From Pararge aegeria (taxonomy: Eukaryota; Arthropoda; Insecta; Lepidoptera; Nymphalidae): DNA of 64,000 nt. The notes beneath the pieces were generated by a model. That model searched no databases and was not told the origin of the DNA. It saw nothing but the letters and a program-made list of their open reading frames with translations. Position numbers and translations under genes: made by a program. The first letter of the stretch is position 1; each line of letters opens with the position of its first letter. Where the stretch lies: contig NC_053187.1 in NCBI RefSeq assembly GCF_905163445.1, positions 682,001 to 746,000 of the forward strand. The letters run 5' to 3'. Below, in pieces: positions 54,050 through 64,000 of this stretch.

Positions 54050-54200
54050 CCAACCTAACGTTTTTCCTGGATTTAAAGTAGCATATGTGATATTCCAGAC
54101 TATAACCGACCTCTGTGCTACATTTCATTAAAATGAATAAAGCCGTTTTAGCGTAATTTATAACAGTAGCTGTTGCCCGCGCCTTCGTCTGTGTTTTTCT
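54050..54200 (-). mobile_element. Repeat G fragment
   Basis: Contains CAGACTATAACCGACCTCTG and GTAGCTGTTGCCCGCGCCTT followed by CGTCTGTG, phrases of repeat G. Orientation is assigned by analogy and is uncertain. Confidence 0.4.
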
Positions 54201-54362
54201 AAATGAAGCAGGTTATTTCCACTAAAGTGATAAATGCAGCCACAATAATGATAAGTAATGTGCTTTGTGAATAAAGATAACAGATTTACTAAAACTATAC
54301 ATGCCCGTATGGTCTATACAACGTGTAAATGAAAACCGAAATAATATATACATATACACTTA

Positions 54363-54449
54363 AATTAGAAAAGTTAGAGGTACGTGCTTGGATTCGAACT
54401 CGGTCCCCCAAAGTAAAGTCAAAGTTCTACCTTCTGGGCTATCACGTCT
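54363..54449 (-). mobile_element. Family C SINE, head only
   Basis: AAAAGTTAGAGGTACGTGCT, box B complement GGATTCGAACTCGGTCCCCC and TTCTGGGCTATCACG. Confidence 0.65.
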
Positions 54450-55380
54450 TATTATATTCTCTCTTTATCAGTCTTATAGCGACTGTAACGCCATCTAGTA
54501 GGAAATATAGAAATTTACAAATTTTGAATTGATTTGATTAATCACCACTGAAGATAAGAAATATGGATTCATTTGAATACTACCACAAAAAATAAAGTAT
54601 CCAATTAATACTGGTTACATGAAAAACAAGAAATACTCAAGAATTTCCGTTAATCCCGGCACCGCTAACCCGTTTCAGTGAACCGATATCTTATCGGCTT
54701 ATGTAAACGATGCTGTCATCTTCTAGTGCGCAATGACGTCTTAGCGGCTTTACCTACCCTCGGCATGATGTTCTACATTTGCAAGGCTTAGGGTGAATTT
54801 ATTGCTAAGCAAGGACTTATTCCGTACTTTGTATAATATTTACGTACCAGCCATCGAATGAAATACTCTTTTTATAGGTAACAGTAAAACCTCTTTAAGA
54901 ATTAGTAACGCAGTAGAAAGGGGTGATGGCCTTGTGGTTAGAGCCTCGGCCTTCCTTTTGAGGTGTCCGAGGTAGATGCGTAATAAGGATTTATTAGCTA
55001 TTTGTAAAAAAGTATGGACATTACTTTAGAAATAAATAAGAACAGCAGGCGAAGGATTGTAGGCGTGGTAATAAATTAGTATGGCCCAAAGTAAATACTG
55101 AATTGCTTATGCTTCGTCAGTTTTGTTTTTGTGTTTCTACGTCTATATTTTGGTTTACTTTATATTATTTAATTTTAAGTTGACATTGTTATTTAATTTT
55201 ACAGTTTTGATAGCTTAACTTTCTGACATTTTGTATAAAATGGAAAATAAATTTTATAACTAAGGTGTTGTTATAATTTGCATGCCATAGAATGAAATAA
55301 ATTGTAGCACGGAACTTATGTTTTATAATAAGATCAAATTTGTTAACCTGCAATCACGCAAATAAAGATTTTTGTTTGAA
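54450..55380. other. Mostly unassigned; SINE head fragment at 54919-54974
   Basis: 54919-54974 (GGTGATGGCCTTGTGGTTAG, CTTTTGAGGTGTCCGAGG) is a plus-strand family C head. No gene recognised. Confidence 0.4.
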
Positions 55381-55592
55381 ACCTCGAACTTTTCGGAGTA
55401 TGTGCGTTTTTAATATAAGAAGGAAAACATCGTGAGAAACCTGCTTGCCTGAGAGTTCTCCATAACGTTTTCAAAGTTGTGTGAAGTCTAACAATCCACA
55501 GTTGGCCAGCGTGGTGGACTACGGTCTGAAACCTACTACCATTCTGAGAGGAGATCCTGTAGTAGGCCGGGTACATAATGAGAATGATGAAC
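55381..55592 (+). mobile_element. Family C SINE, plus orientation
   Basis: TCGAACTTTTCGGAGTATGT, AACATCGTGAGAAACCTGC, AGAGTTCTCCATAACG, GGCCAGCGTGGTGGACTACG, GTAGTAGGCCGGGTACATAA, ending GATGA. Confidence 0.75.
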
Positions 55593-55612
55593 GCAGTAAA
55601 TGGAAGATTAAA

Positions 55613-55917
55613 TCTTTTTTTTTAATTCTAGTACAAGGTAGCCTATGATTGCAATATCACCTGCATGGTAAGCGATGATGCAATCTAATATGGTAACGGG
55701 CTAATTTTTAAGGGGGATGGGATTTTAATAAACCCATACCTCTAATAGGTTTATACACGCTATCCTATCTAAACGTCTTAGCGTCAAGGCTTTGTTAGTG
55801 GGGTGGAAACTAGCGCTGGCAGAACCTCCGCTAGACAACATCAGAGAAAATTCTCAAAGTCCCAAATGGCCCCGCCGTAGAACCTCCCATATAAACCTCA
55901 GCGCTCACCACTCCAAA
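55613..55917 (-). mobile_element. Family B SINE, near full length
   Basis: A-tail complement at left, GATTGCAATATCACCTGCAT, TGATGCAATCTAATATGG, CCTCTAATAGGTTTATACAC, and head complement GGCCCCGCCGTAGAACC with CAGCGCTCACCACTCC. Confidence 0.75.
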
Positions 55918-56180
55918 GTCAAAGTCAAAGTCAAATATTTCTTTACTCAAATAGGCACATAGATGGCACTTTTGATGCGTTGATTATATACATATATGTA
56001 GTGATGGCGATACCTACAATCGTAAACTTAAAACTAAAGCTACGAGGGTTCCAAACGCGCCCTGGTCTAAGAAGAAGCCCACAACAAACTGATCCGGGTG
56101 TTCTTTTTGTTATCACCATCTCATATTGTCATTAGAAATTATTTAAGAAGCAACCTGGTTAAAGCAATTGTTCACACCCT
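55918..56180 (-). mobile_element. LINE 3' end, family J
   Basis: Starts with (AAAGTC)n, then TTTCTTTACTCAAATAGGCA, CATAGATGGCACTTTTGATG, ACTAAAGCTACGAGGGTTCC, AGAAGAAGCCCACAACAAAC, ATCACCATCTCATATTGTCA. It directly abuts the head end of the adjacent SINE B. Confidence 0.75.
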
Positions 56181-56849
56181 ATAATTGTTCACTCCGTTAG
56201 GAAGATTGTTATCTCGTAATGCAGGTGCCAAAGCAATTTATATGTTTGAACGCTTCGTAAGTGCCTGTGTAGGTCTACATGAATAAAGAATTTTTGAATT
56301 TGAATACCAGATATCATTATTGGAGGAATGACGGTAGGGTCAGAGAACAGAGACCAGTTTAAAGTCAATAGAGTATACAAAAGAAGAAATATCTCTTTGG
56401 TGCTGTAGGGTTATTTCCTTAAATTTATTATTTGCGTTCAAAAGCAACCAATACTTTAAACTTTATCGGGCAGATGGGCATATGAACGTAAAGCAATATT
56501 GTCAAAATAATTACCATGAAATTGTTTTTTTTTTATTTACTTTGTAGTACCCAGAAAATTCAATCTATCATGCCCGCGTATGTCGTTTCGCGTCACGCGT
56601 ACAAGTTCATGACTGAGAGCTCCAAATGGGTTCAAAAATAGTAGCTCTGGCAAAATTCACGTAATTTCAACTGTCAATTACACAGAAAAAAAGATATTTA
56701 CCCACGATAAAAAGCTTGGGTTGCTCTAATGTGGGAGCCACGTACCTATGCATAGTAAACATAGCAGTAACATAGCAAATTGTCTTATTTCGACACCAAG
56801 GATGTAGTGTATATTATCTTTTGACCATATATAAGAACGAAATATCCTA
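56181..56849. other. LINE tail fragment and unassigned sequence
   Basis: 56243-56307 (AACGCTTCGTAAGTGCCTGT, GTCTACATGAATAAAGAATT) is a plus-strand LINE end with AATAAA. The rest is unassigned. Confidence 0.45.
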
Positions 56850-57290
56850 CTAATATCATAAATGCGAAATTTTTTATGGATAGATGGATGTTTTTTACTG
56901 TTTCACGCAAAAACAACTGAACCAGTTTGATTTAATTTGAAATGGATACAGATTGTACCCTAAATTAACAAATAGGCTGTTTTTTATCCCGGAAAATGTA
57001 TGGTTCCCGCAGAATTTTGGAAAAAAGAAAAAAACTGCGTACGGAGCTGCGGGCAACTGTCGCCCGCGGCTCACGCGCTACTACATTCCGTTTTCCTACC
57101 ATCTATTGCGCAAAAACTACGGAACCAATCTGACTGAATTTTAGAACAGAGTTAGATTATACCCTGGATTAACACATAGGCTGTTGTTTTTTATATTTAT
57201 ATATATTATATTTAGGAAATGTATGATTCCCGCAGGATTCATGCGAAAGCAAAAAACCGCGTACGAAGCCGCGAGCAACTGGTACTACAT
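56850..57290 (+). mobile_element. Two repeat G units in tandem
   Basis: First: TGTTTCACGCAAAAACAACT, CTAAATTAACAAATAGGCTG, TTTTATCCCGGAAAATGTAT, GGTTCCCGCAG, GTCGCCCGCGGCTCACGCG. Second from 57110: CAAAAACTACGGAACCAATC, CCTGGATTAACACATAGGC, GATTCCCGCAGGATTC, ACGAAGCCGCGAGCAACTGG. Short ORFs here are by-products. Confidence 0.6.
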
Positions 57291-57465
57291 ATATCTACTA
57301 CCATCTACTGCGATCACCAGCCCATCACTCCTGGTGGTTATGGGCAAACGATGGTGTTCTGGTCAGATTCCACGTAGAAACCGATTAGGGGTTTTTAACA
57401 TGCTCCCGGCAGGGTAGCCAACTTCCATCTTATAAGCAAGCCCTACACGACAATATCACCTGTGG
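57291..57465 (+). mobile_element. Family B SINE, decayed
   Basis: CTGGTGGTTATGGGCAAACG, AGAAACCGATTAGGGGTTTT, CGGCAGGGTAGCCAACTTCC, ATCTTATAAGCAAGCCCTAC, AATATCACCTGTGGTTGTGG: diverged family B body. Confidence 0.45.
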
Positions 57466-58079
57466 TTGTGGCAAAACCCATACAACCCAGGCTGGCTGAC
57501 CAGCTTATCTGTTGAATAATTAATACGCGTGCACCAAATGTAGTCAACAGGTAAGATATCCCCTATAAACTGCAATAAGCTCTTAACACATACCTAATTC
57601 AGATACTGGCGCGATCGTAGCGTAACCTTTATATAATAAAACTGACAAAATACAACTACAATGACTAGAAAATAAGGTTGTTATTCAACTGAACATATCC
57701 ATTATATGGGATCATTCAAAAGTTTTATACCTTTTGTACATAAAAAATATTTTTTGTAAATACCACTTTAAATGTGAAATAGTAAGGTCGGGATTGAATT
57801 GAAGGTTTTTCTAAGATGGGACTATTCTGTAGATGTTACTTTTTAAGCGTGAAACGGCTTTCGCTCCGTCGGGTGTCGGTAGCGGCGCGAAGTTAGGTAG
57901 TCTCATTTATTATTGAAAGAGTTGCCATACTGCTGGAAAGTAGGCTTAAAGTATGCTGCCCCGGTATTTGCTATGTCTTGATAAGGTTATACTGTGAAGT
58001 TTTGACAAAGCTTTTATTTTACGTAGCTAACGAACTTACCGTTTTCGGTAAGTAGGTCGTTACTGATATTAATCCGAAA
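57466..58079. other. No feature recognised
   Basis: AT-rich, no gene or familiar repeat. Confidence 0.4.
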
Positions 58080-58345
58080 ACCTTTTTTTTATTCCACTGC
58101 AAGTTAGCCTTTGATTGCAATCTCACCTGGTAGTAAAGGATGATGCAGTCTAAGGAAGCGGGCTAACCTGTTAGCAGTGGCGTGCATAGAGGTGCTAACC
58201 AGGGTAGACATAAAGCAGGTCCCATAAAATTAAAAAAAAATCCTTGTATACAAGTTCTATGACATTTTTAGGGTAAGCAGTGCATTTGTGCATCTATGAA
58301 GTGCACGCGACTGCCTGTTAGGGAGTAGTACTTTACTGGTAAAAT
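58080..58345 (-). mobile_element. Family B SINE fragment interrupted by a hAT-type MITE
   Basis: The SINE (TTTTTATTCCACTGCAAGTT, TGATTGCAATCTCACCTGGT, GATGATGCAGTCTAAGGAAG, CGGGCTAACCTGTTAG) breaks at CCTGTTAG and resumes with CCTGTTAGGGAGTAGTA at 58314. This gives a clean before/after picture of the insertion. Confidence 0.8.
58167..58321. mobile_element. hAT-type MITE, 139 bp, second copy
   Basis: Element 58175-58313 begins CAGTGGCGTGCATAG and ends CACGCGACTG (one mismatch in the inverted repeat). The 8-bp duplication CCTGTTAG occurs at 58167-58174 and 58314-58321. Interior phrases (ACCAGGGTA, GGTAAGCAGTGC.TTTGTGCAT) match 49221-49359. Confidence 0.9.
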
Positions 58346-58369
58346 ATTGTTAAAGGCTTTTGATAAATA

Positions 58370-58565
58370 AAGCTTGTGTTATAGGTACTAAGATAACTGA
58401 TGAATACTATACATAAATACCTATAATATACATATAAATACCCGGATACTGAAAATCATTCATGTTCCGCACACAAACATCTTCCAGTTGTGGGACGATT
58501 CCCACAGACCGATGGCTTTGGACTCAGAAAGCAGGGTCGCTGCCCACTGCGCCAATCGTCCATCT
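58370..58565 (-). mobile_element. Family A SINE
   Basis: GCTTGTGTTATAGGTACTAA, ACATATAAATACCCGGATAC, CTTCCAGTTGTGGGACGATT, GGACTCAGAAAGCAGGGTCG, CTGCCCACTGCGCCAATCGT; 3' end missing, tRNA head complete with a small duplication around box B. Confidence 0.8.
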
Positions 58566-59057
58566 TTTGATGAAACTTGAACTATATAATATATATAATA
58601 TTTACTCATAACAGCAATTACTATAAAACCTTCAAGTGGTGAGAACGTGTTGTATTTATTGTTTGCAAAAAGACGCGATATCCGTCGACTGCCGGGCTCA
58701 GGTGTGTCCCGAGCATTCCAATCATGGAATGGAAATTAGACCAACTTTCCTTTTCAATGGCGACTGTCTCGGTGTGCATTGCCACCTCTCGAGTCTCGCT
58801 TGCTTCAAAACAAGGTATGTAGGCGATCCGTTTGCTTGCAATTAAATCTTTATGCTTATTGTAATAATTCACGTAGCGGGCCAAGAAGATGGCTGACCGA
58901 TTGGACGTGGAAACCCATCACCTATAATAGGAGCAAAAATTTGCTGGGTATGCGAGACAAATGTCTTGCAAAGTGCCTCGCTGTGTCCATCAATCTGACG
59001 CGTTCGTGTTAAGCCTTGTGTCTGTGAATACACTGGTAACCACGCTCTTGAGACTGG
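58566..59057. other. No supported gene
   Basis: GC content rises at 58670-58820 and overlapping ORFs exist on both strands (minus 58884-58621, 87 codons), but no motif or splice context supports either. Possibly decayed transposon coding sequence. Confidence 0.35.
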
Positions 59058-59226
59058 CAGGGTTATTACGTATCTTGGGACAAGTTTGCGACAGGCGTAA
59101 ATCTAGCAATCACTGCTGTCAAACGTCACTTTTCCATACAATAAATAAACAGAAGTGACGTTTGACAGCAGTGATTGCAAGATTTACGCCTGTCGCAAGC
59201 CTGTCGCGAGATACGGAATAACCCTG
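59058..59226. mobile_element. Near-palindromic hairpin MITE, 169 bp
   Basis: The arms of about 76 bp are inverted copies of each other: CAGGGTTATTACGTATCTTG, TTGCGACAGGCGTAAATCTA, CACTGCTGTCAAACGTCACT on the left, complement on the right, with about 15 nt between. The flanking triplet TGG is present on both sides (59055-59057 and 59227-59229). A right-truncated relative lies at 22119-22240. Superfamily not determined. Confidence 0.85.
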
Positions 59227-59229
59227 TGG

Positions 59230-59949
59230 AAAACAGCATTGCAACCATGCTGAAAAATGTGTTCACTATTTTGTGGTGGTGGCCATCTTGAATTGAAATT
59301 TGTATGGTATTCTACTAGTCAATCTCTTTCATTTAATACCTATTTTATTTATATATATGTATAAAAACAAGGTTTACTATGACCCACAAATATTTGAATA
59401 GATTCAGGTAAAAAGTCCTAATTTGGCTATGGTGTGGGTGAGTATCTGACTAGGAGTTCTAGTTAGAACCTGTGTTTGGAAATTGCGAAAAAACACACGC
59501 ACGCCAAAATGTATCTTTTGCTTCATGTTCTGTGTGAGATATACTAAGACATTTGTGTTTCTATTGATGATATTTCAAGATAAATATCGAAATTAACGAC
59601 TAAAAATTAATTCAAATCGGCAATATCCGATTGAGTTATGAACGAGCCGCTTCTAGTGGGTCGCGCGTTCGTCGGGCAGACACCTGGGCGCCGAGAAAAA
59701 TGTCTCTCTTCTAATGAAACTGCTAACCGAACAGATGAGCGATGGTGACACAATCTCACTCCGACGAGTACTGGCTCCGTTGATATACGATGACATAGAT
59801 ACAACAAAAACATGCCAATTACAACCTAATTAACAAAAAACTCTAAAACAAATAAGCTATTTATGTCTACATACTATTTAGTTATCTATAACACAGTATT
59901 GTAGATATCTACATAGTAGTAGTTCCGTTTTTTGTTAATAAGCTACGCT
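59230..59949. other. No supported gene
   Basis: 59620-59790 is more GC-rich (GGTCGCGCGTTCGTCGGGCA) and may be decayed retroelement sequence; no convincing frame. Confidence 0.35.
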
Positions 59950-60180
59950 GAGGATGTCTACCGTCTTGCTTATTTCTGCGATGCTGCATTCTTGGCTGAC
60001 AGACATGGTTGTCGGTGCAATTAAAGGCACATGAGTCATAACACTTACGCATGGTGAATGTATCCAGGGCGGCACCTTGCGGGACGTGTTTCCCATGCCC
60101 TGCGAAGTGTTGCTCTGTTTATAGGATATAGTTTTCTACTTATCATCGGGTAGGTCATCTGCGTGGTCTGTCAAATACTA
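59950..60180 (+). mobile_element. Repeat F copy
   Basis: TGCTGCATTCTTGGCTGACA, GCAATTAAAGGCACATGAG, TCATAACACTTACGCATGG, TGCCCTGCGAAGTGTTGCTC, ATCGGGTAGGTCATCTGCGT. Confidence 0.55.
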
Positions 60181-61476
60181 TGTAAAAAATAATAACAATA
60201 AGTAAAATAAACAAGATGCCGTGATTGTAGTATTACGTAACATACATTGGAATTCCAAGACCAATTATATTTAAGGTATTCTATAAAGCAGACTCTTTCT
60301 GCACCATTATGTAGCTGATATGTAATCGACACATACGATGCGTTTTGCTTCCTCATTTTTCTTATACGCATATAGATTTTGAAGGCCATTCTTCTTCCTC
60401 TGCTTCGATAATTTTGTTTCCTTTAAATCAATATTATAAGCAACTTTGAGACAACCGCGCTCGACCTCACGCTTTACCATCACTTACCATCAGGTGTGAT
60501 TGCGGTTAAGCGCTAGTTTATATAATTAAAAACAATAGGCCAAGGTCAGTAGATTTTTATTTTTTAAATTAATTAAGATAACTAAAATGTTTATACTATG
60601 TATTGGTATTTGAATCAGCAATTTTTTTTGCGGTTTTTATATTAATGTAAACACAGTAAAACTTGAGGTTATGTTCTTGAATAACTTATTATATTTTTCA
60701 CCATTCGTCACTTTAAGCCTTTTTGACCGATGGTTATGCTACAGTGAATTTCAAGACCAATGCGTTATCATTTAAAACTGTTATTCTTCGGTGATATACT
60801 ATCAACGGCTGGCTCTCATTTCCGAGATGAATTCAGGCGATAAATTATCAGATAAACTTTGTTAGATTAAAATTATGATGAAAGATAATGTCCGTTTTTG
60901 TCTAAAGTTCGATTCAATGGGATGGATTAATGGTTTACCATCAATATAGAAAAATCTGTCCCATGTAAGATTTTACGGAGTTTTACGTGAGAGAGTGGAG
61001 ATGGTTATATTTGACAAATTCTCCTTACCTTTAGGTTCGAATATACTTAGTGGGTTTTAAGTGTGCTCCTGGGTTTTACCCAGCTTATAATATATGAGGG
61101 ATGATTACAAAATGAGCCCAAATACGGGTTTAGGAATTTTGTGGTGAATAATTTATTATTCACTATCTACCTCCACCGTGTACAAGAATTACGTAACATG
61201 TAAAAGCACCATTTAATGTTGGCTCTGAGACTTCTTTCGACATCATTGTCTGTGGCAATAGGTAACTCTGAGGTGTTACTTTCTCTTGATTCCTCCCTCG
61301 TTTTGGTTTTCATGGATTAGGTCTTTCACATTCCGGGTGAAAACTTACGAAGCCACTTTCGTTTAGTTCAACAATATTCTTTAGGCAAATCCCAAGGTAA
61401 ATAATGACGCATTTCTAAACCCCTCCAGGGATAAAAGAAAAATATTCGTAAACTTAATCAGAACCTAATTCATATC
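60181..61476. other. Mostly unassigned; SINE B tail at 60473-60525
   Basis: 60473-60525 (ACCATCACTTACCATCAGGT, GTGATTGCGGTTAAGCGC) is a family B tail. Otherwise AT-rich. Confidence 0.4.
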
Positions 61477-61677
61477 ATGTCAGACACTGGAAGCCTATTC
61501 GACGTCGCTTGTCAAATTAACGAAGTTATCAAAAACTTAATAAGAATTCTTGGCCGAGATGTTTTTATACGTAGAGGCGTTAACCGCGATTTATATTTGC
61601 AACATAGAAACAAGGTAATTGCCCAGTATTCAGATTGTCTTATTGATACACCTATTGCGGAGGTAATAATAACATAA
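61477..61677 (+). CDS. Unrecognised short ORF, possible first exon
   Basis: 66 codons from ATG at 61477 with varied, protein-like composition (starts MSDTGSLFDVACQINEV; later FIRRGVNRDLYLQHRNK). Two donor-like sites lie inside it, AAG|GTAATT at about 61613 and GAG|GTAATA at about 61660, so it could be a 5' exon. No family recognised and no downstream exon seen. It lies between repeats and the carboxylesterase 3' end, on the opposite strand. Confidence 0.22.
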   Translation: MSDTGSLFDVACQINEVIKNLIRILGRDVFIRRGVNRDLYLQHRNKVIAQYSDCLIDTPIAEVIIT

Positions 61678-62863
61678 TTTCTTATTTTTTTTTAATTTGC
61701 GCTGTATTTTGTTTGAATAGAACAAAAGAAATGTGTTCAAGTATTACAATTTGGACTATTTTTGTTGTTTTTGTGACTGTACATCTACGTACGTAGTATC
61801 TTTCTAATTAATGGGTCAACAAGAATGTGGTTTTGTACATTACTAACTTAGAGACTACGCAAACTGTCCATCTTGTCGCTGAGACCAGACGTTCATTTAT
61901 CAAACCAGATAACCGAGCAAAAAGTAGCTATAGGACATGAGACACAATAATATCTAACTTCGAATAAAACATAGGTACAAAAGTTTCTTGAGATGTTTTA
62001 CTAATTTGATATACTACCATTGATGACATTAGATAATAAAACAAAGAAAAACACTCTTGCACTGCTACACCTCTACAGATGTGTAGATATTTTGTTAGAG
62101 ATCTGCAGCACACTATAATTTATTTCCAACAAAGTTGCGCTCGTAAGTAATGAGAAAACTTAAGATACCTCCGGGGAATTTGTGTTGTTTCGCCCTATCT
62201 TACTTTCAAGTCGGAAATTATCATAGGTGTTACGAGTATCAACCTTAAGATATGGAACTTTATCTTTTTTTAGATAAGAACATAAGAGATAAAAACACTC
62301 ACAAATATTAATTATTATTAGAAACAGTATAAACATTGATTAAAAGTCAAAGGTTGGAAGTATTTATTGTAAAGTGTGTATGCTTATTTTTCTATTTCTT
62401 GCAATCTCTTTCTATGCAATCTTATGTTTAATTTTTGAAGGAGTTAGTTAAATTTACGAGTTCACTGCAGCCCATGATGACGTGTACATTGTTAAGTTTT
62501 TGGAAACACTGAGGCTGCTTTTGCACGAGTTTCGCTTCTTTTTAAGATGACGTTCATTTGAAGAGTTATGGTCGTATTGTGACAGGTTCTGAATATATTT
62601 TCTTGCGGGGCTAATTACAAATATTCGGGTTTTTATAAATTTTTATTCGGCCCTAGCAATAATCTAGAAGCTTTTGTAGAAACTAAATAGTGCGACATCC
62701 CTTCGTCATCCCAACTACATTTTAATACTTAAGGTACATGACATTCAAAGTTGTTCTTCGTAACTAAAAAATTAATAAAAAAGAATTTTACATGTCAGTT
62801 ACCCTAAGGAAAAAATTAAAACACAGTAAAATAATATATGTCTTTATGTGTTAATGTATATTT
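61678..62863. other. Intergenic, no feature recognised
   Basis: AT-rich region downstream of the carboxylesterase stop codon. It would contain that gene's 3' UTR; no AATAAA on the minus strand is seen in the first 150 bp, but an ATTAAA variant occurs near 62721. Confidence 0.4.
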
Positions 62864-64000
62864 TTAAGTTACATGAGCGTTTCGATATTTACTGTAGATA
62901 TCTTTCCATAACCGATAATCTTGAGGACTACGCATCGGACCCATTTTGGACTCTCTATCTATATAAAGGAACTTTAGGTTGTCTTTTTCGCTCGGCTTCC
63001 ATCTGAATGGTAGATCACTGGTTTCTGGTGTAGGATTTCTGAAATATATTACAAGAAATAATTAAACTAGGATTATTTAAACTTGACATGTAATAAATTG
63101 ATGGATAATTGAATGGTGAAAAGCTATATTTGTGTTGAAATGCGTTTTTATCAATCATCATTGCGATTATCATAGTACTTACTCATTTCTAAAATATTAA
63201 TGATTACAATATAAATACTATTAACATAAAATAATAATTAATTATTATTATTAGATTATAATTATAATTGTGTCTAAGCCGTTGTTGCTGAAGAGCCTAA
63301 CGTGCTGTTTATTTTTTTAATATGAGTCAAGTTTCACCGTAGTTTGAAGATCCCCATTCCGATTCCCTCTTTTTCTTCTCTTGTCGGGAAAAACCATCGG
63401 CTTTTCTGACAAAAGCAAATAGTTCCGAGTGCAAAGGATCTCATAATCATTTCAAAATAACTCATAATCATTTCAAACTTTTTCTAATTGATTTATAGTT
63501 TTGGTTCTGCAAACATCAACAAAAAATATGAAAAAGTATTCAATTATTCACTTACCCATATTTAGCAAAGTTTGTCCACAATGTTGTCATTTGATCAACC
63601 ATTTTACGGTCGTCATCTCCAAAAACCATTGGGAATAAATCTCCGTCGAACAAATAAAAGAGTTCATCACCGTGAGTGGCACCATCTTCGTACCAATAAC
63701 CGCTGGTCAATTTAAGTAAATTCCTCGAACCTTGATAATTAAAAATATAGTTATATACATTAGATTTACTTCTAATCAGCCGATACTCCGTTTCTAAAAT
63801 TGCTGGCATTTCAAAATATAACTGAGAGTATAAGTTCGAAACATTGTGGATTTTTTTTGAACTTATAAGATCATCGCCAAAATAAAATTTGTGAACTTTC
63901 TTTGCTACAGTCATCGCTTCTCTTTCAGACGGGAATTGTAAATCTGAAGCAAAAAGATACCGTCCATTTCTTGAATGAAGTATTTCTTCAGACTCTGTTG
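62864..64000 (-). CDS. Carboxylesterase (CCE superfamily), C-terminal two exons, partial
   Basis: The upstream exon runs from beyond the right edge to 63556 and ends GG|GTAAGT; the 517-bp intron (63555-63039) ends TTTCAG; the last exon is 63038-62864 with TAA, and a split Gly codon joins them. Visible protein, about 205 residues: ILHSRNGRYLFASDLQFPSE near the start of the window part, then YNYIFNYQGSRNLL, the hallmark GATHGDELFYLF with the catalytic-triad His (codon 63674-63672), WTNFAKYGNPTP across the splice junction, and a C-terminal LPFRWKPSEKDNLKFLYID. These are typical of insect esterases that hydrolyse carboxylic esters by a Ser-Glu/Asp-His alpha/beta-hydrolase mechanism; the nucleophile Ser and acid lie outside the window. 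Subfamily (antennal, gut detoxification or juvenile hormone esterase-like) cannot be decided from this part. No stop or frameshift, so probably functional. Confidence 0.93.

Noticed and set aside
58621..58884. 87-codon minus-strand ORF in a GC-richer block
   Set aside because: The opposite strand is also open, no motif is visible and no splice context was found; kept only as an unassigned stretch.

Overview
This window looks like nuclear DNA from a butterfly or moth (Lepidoptera). It is AT-rich and gene-poor, and most of what can be recognised is interspersed repeats typical of that order: tRNA-derived SINEs with their box B sequences, 3' ends of non-LTR retrotransposons, a mariner-type transposon, small terminal-inverted-repeat elements and CA/TG microsatellites. 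There are no operons, ribosome binding sites or bacterial signals; the two supported genes have introns with GT..AG ends. Assignment to Lepidoptera rests on repeat types I recognise, not on a database search.

Only two host genes are supported. At 26300-27202 (minus) there is a complete two-exon gene for a 110-residue secreted protein of the MBF2 family, with a plausible TATA-like/initiator promoter to its right and an AATAAA signal to its left. At 62864 to the right edge (minus) lie the last two coding exons of a carboxylesterase (alpha/beta-hydrolase, CCE superfamily), including the catalytic histidine; the rest of that gene lies beyond the window. Two weak short ORFs (12668-12874 minus and 61477-61677 plus) are listed with low confidence.

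Everything else is repeats or sequence without a recognisable feature. Region by region: 0-9 kb is dense in nested elements (a 350-bp inverted-repeat element at the left edge, SINEs, RTE-like LINE ends, and a 576-bp internally deleted mariner inserted in another repeat). The 9-15 kb region is sparse, with a decayed reverse-transcriptase remnant at 13 kb. From 16 to 26 kb there are SINE and LINE fragments and several hairpins. The MBF2 gene sits at 26-27 kb between a 33-bp-stem hairpin and SINE-like sequence. From 28 to 45 kb there are SINE copies, a 138-bp CA microsatellite, and more hairpins. The 46-60 kb region holds a GC-rich LTR-like island, a locally duplicated 350-bp module and hAT-type miniature elements. 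The carboxylesterase occupies the last kilobase.

The most interesting structure is a dispersed repeat (copies at 7.3, 20.0, 37.2 and 43.0 kb) that carries a hammerhead-ribozyme-like motif of the kind known from Penelope-like retroelements; two copies are arranged as inverted arms, and a third shows a trace of the same arrangement. A second theme is an unusual number of long, perfect or near-perfect snap-back hairpins (stems of 16-33 bp, loops of 3-15 nt), some sitting inside older repeats, which suggests recent local inverted duplication.
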